Below, in pieces: positions 17,831-24,418 of a DNA stretch of 24,418 nucleotides (the stretch's first letter is position 1; each line of letters opens with the position of its first letter). Origin of the DNA: JBBSVE01 sp038233815 (lineage in GTDB: Bacteria; Pseudomonadota; Alphaproteobacteria; Rhodobacterales; Rhodobacteraceae); assembly GCA_038233815.1 (NCBI GenBank), contig JBBSVE010000040.1, forward strand, positions 1-24,418. The letters are read 5' to 3'. The position numbers were made by a program, and so were the translations under genes. A model generated the notes under the pieces. The model saw nothing but the letters and a program-made list of their open reading frames with translations, was not told the origin of the DNA and ran no database searches.

Positions 17831-17915
17831 CACCTCGGGGTGCCCGTCACAGGGCTGAGATGCACTTTGCGAACCCGTCGAACCTGAACCGGTTAGAACC
17901 GGCGGAGGGAAGGTG
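17831..17915 (+). promoter_or_regulatory. TPP riboswitch aptamer (THI element)
   Basis: The closing P1 helix pairs CACCT (17831-17835) with AGGTG (17911-17915). Inside are the conserved blocks of the thiamin pyrophosphate aptamer: GGGCTGAGATG (pyrimidine-sensing arm), AACCC, GAACCTGA, and GGCGGAGGGAAGG before the closing strand. The family binds TPP and turns off thiamine synthesis or uptake genes. It is 48 bases upstream of thiB, so importer expression should fall when TPP is plentiful. Control appears translational; see the next feature. Confidence 0.95.
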
Positions 17916-17933
17916 CATGGCTCGGTCCATCCC

Positions 17934-17958
17934 GTCTCCGCCCTGACGCAATGGAGAC
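17934..17958 (+). promoter_or_regulatory. Shine-Dalgarno sequestering hairpin of the TPP riboswitch
   Basis: GTCTCC (17934-17939) is a perfect complement of GGAGAC (17953-17958), which contains the thiB ribosome-binding site GGAG six bases before the ATG. The overlapping segment CTCCGCC (17936-17942) is also a perfect complement of GGCGGAG (17901-17907) inside the aptamer. The two pairings exclude each other, giving a plausible TPP-on/TPP-off translational switch. Confidence 0.65.
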
Positions 17959-17962
17959 TGCC

Positions 17963-18952
17963 ATGAGATCATTCCTCCTCGCGCTGGGTCTGTCGTTTGC
18001 CGCACATGCTGCGGTCGCCGACGACAATCCCGTGCTCACCGTGCTGACCTACGACAGCTTCGTGTCGGACTACGGCCCCGGCCCCGCCGTGAAGAAAGCG
18101 TTCGAGCCGCTTTGCAGCTGCACGCTGCGCTTCATCGGCGCGGGCGACGGGGCGGCGCTGCTGGCGCGGATCCAGCTCGAAGGCGCGCGTTCGGAAGCGT
18201 CGGTGGTGCTGGGTCTGGATACCAGCCTGACGGGTGCGGCGGCGGCCACCGGCCTCTTTGCCCCGCATGGGACAATCGCTGCCAAAGACCTGCCGGTGCC
18301 TTACGCCGATCCGCTCTTCGTGCCCTACGACTGGGGCTGGTTCGCCTTCGTCTACGACCGTACGAAGATCGCGACGCCGCCGACAAGCTTCGAGGATCTC
18401 GCGACGTCCGATCTGAAGGTGGTGATCGAGGATCCACGCTCCTCCACCCCCGGTCTGGGACTGGTCCTCTGGGTGAAGGATGCCTACGGCGACAGGGCGG
18501 GGCAGATCTGGGCCGATCTCGCAGATAACATCGTGACCGTGACGCCGGGCTGGACCGAGGCCTACAACCTGTTCCTAGCGGGTGAGGCCGATATGGTGCT
18601 GTCCTACACCACCTCCCCCGCCTACCATCTGATTGCGGAGAAGGACGATACCAAGGCTGCTGCCCCCTTCACCGAAGGCCATTACATGCAGGTCGAGGTG
18701 GCGGCGAAGCTGAAGGCGGCCCCGCAACCCGCCCTCGCGGATCGGTTCCTGAGCTTCCTCGGCAGCGACGCCTTCGCCTCGATCATACCGGAGACGAACT
18801 GGATGTATCCCGCGACGATGCCCGCCGCCGGTTTGCCGAAAGGCTTCGACCAGATGATCCGGCCCGCGACGTCGCTGCTTCTTCCGGCCGATCAGGCACA
18901 GGCTCTGCGCGGCCCGGCGATCGAGGAATGGCGTGCCGCCCTGTCCCGCTGA
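17963..18952 (+). CDS. thiB: Thiamine ABC transporter, periplasmic binding protein
   Basis: ThiB captures thiamine, thiamine monophosphate or TPP in the periplasm and delivers it to ThiP. The 329-residue precursor has a Sec signal peptide with probable cleavage after AVA (residue 19), then the binding-protein fold beginning VLTVLTYDSFVSDYGPGPAVKK, characteristic of ThiB. A segment PYDWGWFAFVYD and the region around PETNWMYP also match the family. I chose the ATG at 17963 because GGAG lies six bases upstream; an ATG at 17951 would overlap that site. A TPP riboswitch precedes it. Its 3' end overlaps thiP by 20 bases. Confidence 0.95.
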   Translation: MRSFLLALGLSFAAHAAVADDNPVLTVLTYDSFVSDYGPGPAVKKAFEPLCSCTLRFIGAGDGAALLARIQLEGARSEASVVLGLDTSLTGAAAATGLFAPHGTIAAKDLPVPYADPLFVPYDWGWFAFVYDRTKIATPPTSFEDLATSDLKVVIEDPRSSTPGLGLVLWVKDAYGDRAGQIWADLADNIVTVTPGWTEAYNLFLAGEADMVLSYTTSPAYHLIAEKDDTKAAAPFTEGHYMQVEVAAKLKAAPQPALADRFLSFLGSDAFASIIPETNWMYPATMPAAGLPKGFDQMIRPATSLLLPADQAQALRGPAIEEWRAALSR

Positions 18953-20492
18953 GGCTGTCCCTGCGCAGCGCAGCGGGGCCGGGTGGGGCGCCATTCTTAC
19001 CGCCCTGCTGATCGCCCTGATGCTGGTGGCACCGCTCGCGGCTCTTGGTCTTCGGCTGCGCGACCCGAACCTTCCGGCAGGCGATCTTGCCACGGTGCGG
19101 TTCACACTGCTGCAGGCGGCGATCTCCGCCGGTCTTTCCGCGATCCTCGCCGTCCCGGTAGCGCGCGCGCTGGCGCGGCGGCGCTTTCCGGGACGCGGCC
19201 TCGTCATCTCCACCCTCGGCGCGCCGTTCCTCTTGCCAGTGATCGTTGCGATCCTCGGGCTTTTGGCGGTGTTCGGGCGTGCGGGCTGGCTGAACGGTGC
19301 GCTGGGAGCCGTGGGCGTGCCGCCGGTGTCGATCTACGGGCTCCACGGCGTCGTGCTGGCGCATGTGTTCTTCAACCTGCCGCTCGCCACCCGGATGCTG
19401 CTGCAAGGCTGGTCCGCCATCCCGGCGGAGCGGTTCCGCCTCGCCCGGTCGCTGGACCTGCCGCCCGCCGCGATCTTCCGCCATCTCGAGCTGCCGATGC
19501 TCCGGGAGGTGCTGCCCGGTGCGGCGCTGGTGATCTTCACGCTCTGCCTCAGCAGCTTTGCGGTGGCGCTGACCTTGGGCGGAGGACCGCGCGCGACGAC
19601 GGTGGAGCTTGCGATCTATCAGGCGCTGCGGTTCGAGTTCGATCTGCCCGCCGCCGCGCGCCTGTCGCTGATCCAGTTCGCGCTCTGTGCGGCGGCCTTC
19701 GCGCTGGCCACGCGGATTGCGCTGCCCGCGGGGTTCGGCGCGGGCTTTGACCGGACCGGCGGCCCGCCGGGTCCACCCGGCTTGCGTCGTATCGCCGACG
19801 CTGCGCTGATCCTCGCCGCCTGCGCGTTTCTGGCGTTGCCGATCGCCGCCGTCGTGGCCCGGGGCGCGCCGGGGCTGATGGAGCTTCCCGCCCCGGTCTG
19901 GAGTGCGGCTGGCCGGTCGGTCGCTGTGGCGCTCGGCTCGGCGGCGCTCTCGACGGTGACGGCGCTGATGCTGGCCCTCACGCGCGCGCGGGTCTGGCCG
20001 GGGCTCGCCGCGACGCTGCCGCTCGCCGCGTCGCCGCTGGTGCTGGGGACCGGGCTCTTTCTCATCGTGCAGCCCTTCGTGCGCCCGGCGGACCTCGCCC
20101 TTCCGGTCACGATGATCGTGAACGCGCTTCTGACCGTCCCCTTCGCCTACCGCCTTCTGGCGCCCGAGGCCGTCCGCATCCGGCAGGATTACGGGCGGCT
20201 GATGGCCTCGCTCGACATGACGGCGCGCGCGCGGTTGCGGATCGTCCTGTTGCCCCGCCTGCGCCCGGCGCTGGGGTTCGCCACCGGCCTCGCGGCTGCC
20301 CTGTCGATGGGGGATCTGGGCGTGATCGCACTGTTCGCGGATCGCCAGCAGGCCACGCTGCCGCTTCTGGTGCAGCAACTGATGGGCGCCTACCGGCTCC
20401 AGCAGGCGGCGGGGGCGGCGCTGGTGCTGGTGACGTTGAGCTTCGCGCTCTTCGTCGCGTTCGACCGATGGGGCCGCCATGCTGACGCTTGA
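18933..20492 (+). CDS. thiP: Thiamine ABC transporter, permease
   Basis: ThiP forms the membrane channel of the thiamine importer. The 519-residue protein is a fused double permease, with two sets of about six helices. The ATPase-contacting loops are visible as AERFRLARSLDLPPAAIFRH (first half) and RQDYGRLMASLDMTARARLR (second half). The start is a GTG at 18933 with GAGGA five bases upstream, inside the end of thiB, so translation is probably coupled. It overlaps thiQ by 14 bases. The order and overlap define a single thiBPQ operon. Confidence 0.95.
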   Translation: MPPCPAEAVPAQRSGAGWGAILTALLIALMLVAPLAALGLRLRDPNLPAGDLATVRFTLLQAAISAGLSAILAVPVARALARRRFPGRGLVISTLGAPFLLPVIVAILGLLAVFGRAGWLNGALGAVGVPPVSIYGLHGVVLAHVFFNLPLATRMLLQGWSAIPAERFRLARSLDLPPAAIFRHLELPMLREVLPGAALVIFTLCLSSFAVALTLGGGPRATTVELAIYQALRFEFDLPAAARLSLIQFALCAAAFALATRIALPAGFGAGFDRTGGPPGPPGLRRIADAALILAACAFLALPIAAVVARGAPGLMELPAPVWSAAGRSVAVALGSAALSTVTALMLALTRARVWPGLAATLPLAASPLVLGTGLFLIVQPFVRPADLALPVTMIVNALLTVPFAYRLLAPEAVRIRQDYGRLMASLDMTARARLRIVLLPRLRPALGFATGLAAALSMGDLGVIALFADRQQATLPLLVQQLMGAYRLQQAAGAALVLVTLSFALFVAFDRWGRHADA

Positions 20493-21171
20493 GGGAGCCA
20501 CGTTCCGGCAGGGCGACTTCACCCTCACCGCAGACTGGACGCTGGAGCGGGGCACGCGGGTGGCCCTGATCGGGCCGTCCGGGGCGGGCAAGTCCACGCT
20601 GTTGCAGGGGATCGGCGGCTATATTCCCGCCGCCACGGGCCGCGTGCTCTGGGACGGGCACGATCTGGCGCTCCTGTCGCCCGGCAAGCGCCCGGTGACG
20701 ATGCTGTTCCAGGACCAGAACCTCTTTCCCCACATGAGCGTCGCGGACAATATAGGCCTCGGCCTGTCCCCCGACCTGCGGCTGAGCGCTGGCGATCAGA
20801 CGGCGGTGGAGCGGTCGATGGCGCGCACCGGCCTCGACGGTCTGGCCAAGCGGCGCCCCGCCGACCTTTCCGGCGGACAGCAGGGGCGCGTGGCGCTGGC
20901 CCGCGCCCTTTTGCGCGCGCGTCCGATCCTGATGCTGGACGAGCCCTTCTCCGCACTCGGCCCCGGTCTCAAGGCCGAAATGCTGACCCTCGTCGCCGAA
21001 GTCGCGCGGGAGACGTCGGCCACCCTCCTGATGGTCACGCACGACCCCCATGACGCCCGCGCTCTGACCCCGCTGATGTCGCTCGTGGCGAACGGCACAG
21101 CGGCCCGGCCCGAGGCGACGGGGATGCTGCTCGACGATCCGCCGCCGGCCTTGCGGGACTATCTCGGCTGA
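20479..21171 (+). CDS. thiQ: Thiamine ABC transporter, ATP-binding protein
   Basis: ThiQ hydrolyses ATP to drive thiamine import through ThiP. The 230-residue protein is a single ABC ATPase domain: Walker A GPSGAGKST at 32-40, a Q-loop in MLFQDQNLFPHM, the signature LSGGQ at 130-134, Walker B LMLDEP with D154 and E155, and the switch histidine H188 in VTHD. Its start lies inside thiP. It is the last gene of the thi operon; about 70 bases separate it from aroC, and I see no terminator there, so aroC could be read through. Confidence 0.95.
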   Translation: MLTLEGATFRQGDFTLTADWTLERGTRVALIGPSGAGKSTLLQGIGGYIPAATGRVLWDGHDLALLSPGKRPVTMLFQDQNLFPHMSVADNIGLGLSPDLRLSAGDQTAVERSMARTGLDGLAKRRPADLSGGQQGRVALARALLRARPILMLDEPFSALGPGLKAEMLTLVAEVARETSATLLMVTHDPHDARALTPLMSLVANGTAARPEATGMLLDDPPPALRDYLG

Positions 21172-21241
21172 CGCCCGCCCGTTGAACGATCGACGCACTT
21201 CCCCTACAGCGAAGGCATCGCCATTAGGGGGACGCGCGGAC

Positions 21242-22350
21242 ATGAGCTTCAACACATTCGGCCGCCTCTTTCGCGTCACGACATGGGGCGAAAGCCACGG
21301 ACCCGCGCTCGGTGCGACGGTGGACGGCTGCCCGCCCGGCGTGGCCCTGACCGAAGGCGACATCCAGCCGTGGCTTGACCGCAGGCGTCCGGGGCAGAAC
21401 CGCTTCACCACCCAACGGCAGGAGGCGGACGCCGTGCGCATCCTTTCGGGCACCTATGAGGGCCGCACCACCGGCACGCCGATCCAGCTGATGATCGAAA
21501 ACACGGACCAGCGGTCCAAGGACTATTCCGACATCGCGCAGAGCTTCCGGCCCGGCCATGCCGACATCACCTACCACCAGAAATACGGTCTGCGCGATCC
21601 GCGCGGCGGGGGCCGGTCCTCCGCCCGCGAGACGGCGGCGCGGGTTGCTGCGGGTGGCATCGCGCGGGCGGCACTGGGCGCGCTGGTCCCCGACCTCGGG
21701 ATCATTGGCTACATGGTGCAGATGGGGCCGCACCGGATCGACCGGGACCGCTTCGACGAGGCCGAGATCGCACGCAATCCCTTCTGGGTCCCCGATGCGC
21801 AGGCGGCGGAGGCGTGGGCCGGGCATCTCGACGCGCTGCGGAAATCCGGCAACTCGGTCGGCGCGGTTGTGGAGATCCTGGCGCGCGGCGTCCCCCCGGT
21901 CTGGGCGCCCCGGTCTATGCGAAACTCGACGCGGACCTCGCCGGGGCCATGATGTCGATCAATGCCGTGAAGGGTGTGGAAATCGGCGAGGGCATGGCCG
22001 CCGCGGCCCTGACCGGCACCGACAATGCGGACGAAATGCGGATGGGGAACGGGGGCGCGCGTTACCTCTCGAACCACGCGGGCGGGATACTGGGCGGCAT
22101 CTCCACCGGGCAGGACGTGGTCGTGCGGTTCTCCGTCAAGCCGACGTCGTCGATCCTCGCACCCCGGCGGACGGTGACGCTGGCGGGGGAGGAGGCGGAG
22201 ATCGTGACCAAGGGGCGTCACGACCCTTGCGTCGGCATCCGCGCGGTGCCGGTGGGGGAGGCGATGATGGCCTGCGTGATCCTCGACCATCTGCTGCTGG
22301 ACCGGGGCCAGACCGGCGGCGTCCGCGGCCCCATCGGCGAGATCGGTTGA
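21242..22350 (+). pseudogene. aroC: Chorismate synthase, frame broken by a one-base deficit
   Basis: AroC removes phosphate from 5-enolpyruvylshikimate 3-phosphate to make chorismate, the branch point for aromatic amino acids, folate and quinones, using reduced FMN as cofactor. The first frame (21242-21952) encodes TTWGESHGPALG with H19, the RRRPGQNRFTTQR and RDPRGGGRSSARET motifs. The second (from about 21895 to 22350) continues with GLGAPVYAKLDADLAGAMM, SINAVKGVEIGEG, the GGILGGISTG and GRHDPC motifs, to the normal C-terminus. The two join at a run of six C residues (21892-21897) where the family sequence VPPGLG needs seven. Both halves are otherwise undamaged, and the corrected product is 369 residues, a normal length. 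Sequencing error, recent mutation or recoding all fit. The ATG has AGGGGG ten bases upstream. Identity is certain; whether it is truly inactive is not. Confidence 0.9.
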
Positions 22351-22353
22351 CCT

Positions 22354-23436
22354 TCAGGGCGACCGAGGCGCGCGCAGACCGACGGGTGTCCGGTCCTTCA
22401 TCGCAACCACGATATTGGGCGCAGCGATGAAGACCGCGATCGACACCAGCGCGTATATCACCTTGTGCGCCTCGTCCCGGCCCTCGACCAGGGCGAAGTA
22501 GATGCCTGTGATATAGACGTGAAGCGCAAACATCTGGATCGAGTAGCGACCCACGTTGCGCAGCACGGCGAGCGAGAAATACCAATGCACGGCCCGGTTC
22601 AGCGGTGCGAGGAAGGCGTCCGTGCGCAAAAAGATCAGCGAGAAGGCCGCAATGGCCACCGCAATCCGCACGACATAGAGCGGATGCAGCGCCATCCGCG
22701 GCAGGATGTCCGTCGCCTGACTGCGCAGCGCCATCGGATCGGGAAACCACGGAAACTGGCCGAACCACACGAGCAGAATCACGAGCAGCGGAAATGCGGT
22801 CAGAACGATGCGCGACGGCAGCGCCCGGATCGCGTCGCGCCACGCCATTACATTGCGCCCGATGATCATCGACGCGAAGAACACGAACTGCCACGCCGCG
22901 ATGTCGAATGCCACGAATCGACCCGAGAAGCCGAAGAAGCCCAGCAGGTTCGTCATCTGCGACCCGGCATAAAGCGCGCCGGAGAGCGTCAGCACCGTCA
23001 GCGGACGGTAGAGCACGCTCCAGACCGCGAAGGGCAGCAGGAGGAGGAAGCAGACGAAATAGATCGGCAGGATGTCGGAATACCATCCCCCCATCTGCAT
23101 CGTCAGCACCCCGAGCGTCCCCGCCAGCGCATCGTTCCCGGTCGCCACGTAGTTGATGAGGAACGGCAGCGCGGAGATGACGTAGTAGCGGTAGATCACC
23201 GACAGCCGGTTCAGCGTGAAGCGCACACGCGCCGGCCCGCTGGTATGCCGCCGGTCCCAGAGATAGCCCACCAGCAGACCCGCGATGAAGATGAAGAACT
23301 CCGCATCGTAGAGCTGGATCAGGATGTTGTGGTGAAAGAATCGCAGGAACTCGAGCCCCTGATTGAAGCTCAGGTGCGTTATGAGCATTCCGATCAACAG
23401 ATGCCCGCGTATGCCGTCGAACAGGGTCAGTCGCAT
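22354..23436 (-). CDS. OpgC-family membrane acyltransferase-like protein
   Basis: OpgC proteins are inner-membrane enzymes of an acyltransferase-3-like fold that add succinyl groups to osmoregulated periplasmic glucans in some proteobacteria. The 360-residue protein has about ten hydrophobic helices. Its N-terminus, RLTLFDGIRGHLLIGMLITHL, carries the aspartate and histidine expected at the active site, and a DAEFFIFIAGLLVGY segment follows, matching the family. The substrate here is inferred, and no opgG or opgH gene is in the window. I chose the ATG at 23436; upstream in-frame starts at 23478 or beyond lack good ribosome-binding sites. The gene is convergent with aroC, with 3 bases between their ends. 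Confidence 0.78.
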   Translation of the reverse strand: MRLTLFDGIRGHLLIGMLITHLSFNQGLEFLRFFHHNILIQLYDAEFFIFIAGLLVGYLWDRRHTSGPARVRFTLNRLSVIYRYYVISALPFLINYVATGNDALAGTLGVLTMQMGGWYSDILPIYFVCFLLLLPFAVWSVLYRPLTVLTLSGALYAGSQMTNLLGFFGFSGRFVAFDIAAWQFVFFASMIIGRNVMAWRDAIRALPSRIVLTAFPLLVILLVWFGQFPWFPDPMALRSQATDILPRMALHPLYVVRIAVAIAAFSLIFLRTDAFLAPLNRAVHWYFSLAVLRNVGRYSIQMFALHVYITGIYFALVEGRDEAHKVIYALVSIAVFIAAPNIVVAMKDRTPVGLRAPRSP

Positions 23437-23563
23437 CGTGACGATCTCAAGGCTTCCGCGTCGGCGGAAGGACAGCATCCTATCTAGGGCGCGGCAGGCG
23501 TGATGGCCACTGGCATATGGGGTTGCGGCGCGCGGGATCGGCGCTCTTTCGCCCCGCCGGGGG

Positions 23564-24418
23564 TCATTCCGGCCGGGGTTCGCCCGCAACGATAATCGCG
23601 GGACGGGCGCGGCTCAACTGCACGGCGAGGATTCCCGCGGCGATGACCGCGACGCCGATCACGTCCCACAGGGTCAGGCTTTCGCCCAGAAGCCACGCGG
23701 CAACGGCCACCCCGAAGAAGGGGTTAAGGAAATGGAACGCTGCCGCCCGCACCGCCCCGATGCGGGCGACAAGCAGGAACCAGATCCACGTCGCGAGCAG
23801 CCCCGGAACGATCGTGGTATAGGCGAAGGCCACGACGAGCCGCATCGACCAATGCACGTGCAACGGCTCGAAGCTCAGCGCCGCGATCCCCAGCGCCACC
23901 GCCCCCACCAGCATCTGAAGGCCGACGATCATCAGAAGGTTGCCCCCCGTTGACGCCGACCGCACCGAAAGTGTGGCGACCGACAGCGCCAGAACGCCGC
24001 CGCCCATCATCGCCAGACCGCGCAAGTCGACCCCATGCGATATCCGCGTCCCCATGATGATCGCGACCCCCACCATGCCCGCCAGCAGCCCGCCGTAGCC
24101 GGTGGGCGTCAGCCGCTCCCCCAGCACTGCCCAGCCGATCAGAGCCACCAGCAGCGGCATCGTGGAGGCGACGATGGAGCCGAGCCCCGCATCCACCGTT
24201 TGCATCGCCACGAAGTTGAGCCCGAGATAAAGCGCGTTCTGGCATAGCCCGAAGATCAGCGTGGATCGCCACTGCGCCCGGGTCAGCCGTGCCGACTGGC
24301 CCAACGCGCGCGCGATCCCGACCCCGATCACCCCCGCCAGCAGGAAGCGGAGCGCCAGCGCATGGAGCGGCGGCGCCTCTGCCACGATCATGTGGGCCGA
24401 GGTGAAGGCCGACGACCA
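23564..24418 (-). CDS. DMT superfamily transporter, EamA family (5' end outside window)
   Basis: EamA-type transporters are ten-helix exporters or importers of metabolites made of two homologous five-helix halves. The visible 284 residues hold two such repeats, with GGLLAGMVGVAIIMG ending the first half and DVIGVAVIAAGILAVQL ending the second. The frame stays open to the window edge and begins WSSAFTSAHMIV, a sequence that in the family lies at the end of the first helix, so only about 15-30 residues are missing. An ATG at 24391 is internal. The substrate is unknown. It is on the same strand as the OpgC-like gene, 127 bases upstream of it. Confidence 0.88.
   Translation of the reverse strand, partial: WSSAFTSAHMIVAEAPPLHALALRFLLAGVIGVGIARALGQSARLTRAQWRSTLIFGLCQNALYLGLNFVAMQTVDAGLGSIVASTMPLLVALIGWAVLGERLTPTGYGGLLAGMVGVAIIMGTRISHGVDLRGLAMMGGGVLALSVATLSVRSASTGGNLLMIVGLQMLVGAVALGIAALSFEPLHVHWSMRLVVAFAYTTIVPGLLATWIWFLLVARIGAVRAAAFHFLNPFFGVAVAAWLLGESLTLWDVIGVAVIAAGILAVQLSRARPAIIVAGEPRPE

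Noticed and set aside
18783..20597. 604-codon open frame antisense to thiP
   Set aside because: The translation is nearly all Arg, Gln, Glu and Gly without structure; thiP on the plus strand has clear permease motifs.

Overview
The window is GC-rich chromosomal DNA from an alphaproteobacterium, most likely a member of the Rhodobacteraceae. The best evidence is the petABC (fbcFBC) operon. The Rieske, cytochrome b and cytochrome c1 proteins carry the Rhodobacter-type motifs, and the four haem histidines of cytochrome b fall at residues 97, 111, 198 and 212, the numbering known from Rhodobacter. The short single-cysteine L36 and the many short overlaps between genes fit the same group. Nearly all of the window is housekeeping sequence. 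I see no prophage, insertion sequence, CRISPR array or recognisable defence system.

Layout: (1) 1-2127, the 3' part of clpB (plus strand), facing rnr. (2) 2161-9563, a seven-gene run on the minus strand, read in the order dapD, a class III nucleotidyl cyclase/TolB/TPR protein, a small GlsB/YeaQ-type membrane protein, a hypothetical protein, dapE, a GNAT acetyltransferase and RNase R. dapD and dapE are two successive-stage enzymes of the succinylase branch of lysine/diaminopimelate synthesis. The cyclase is the odd gene between them, and a promoter-like sequence at 6773-6802 probably splits the run. (3) 9645-11331, a LOG-family nucleotide phosphoribohydrolase facing an N-formylglutamate amidohydrolase. 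(4) 11383-11828, a promoter, tRNA-Val(GAC), the small ribosomal protein gene rpmJ (L36), and several hairpins. (5) 11892-14748, an ExoY-type sugar transferase (minus) diverging, across a 433-base palindrome-rich intergenic region, from a fatty-acid desaturase followed by a glutathione S-transferase-like gene. (6) 14978-17756, petA-petB-petC, encoding the cytochrome bc1 complex, closed by a clear intrinsic terminator. (7) 17797-21171, a TPP riboswitch followed by thiB-thiP-thiQ, a thiamine ABC importer. (8) 21242-22350, aroC (chorismate synthase), broken by a one-base deficit in a C6 tract. (9) 22354-24418, an OpgC-family membrane acyltransferase and a DMT/EamA transporter cut by the window end, both on the minus strand.

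The two most informative observations are regulatory or sequence-level. First, the thi leader shows an aptamer with two mutually exclusive helices around the thiB ribosome-binding site, which explains translational control by TPP. Second, aroC is intact in two frames that join exactly at a run of six C residues. A one-base slip there would restore the expected protein, so this is either a homopolymer sequencing error, a recent mutation, or recoding. I found no clearly novel multi-gene system. The cyclase/TolB/TPR gene among the dap genes and the structured exoY-desaturase intergenic region are the best candidates for unexplained biology.
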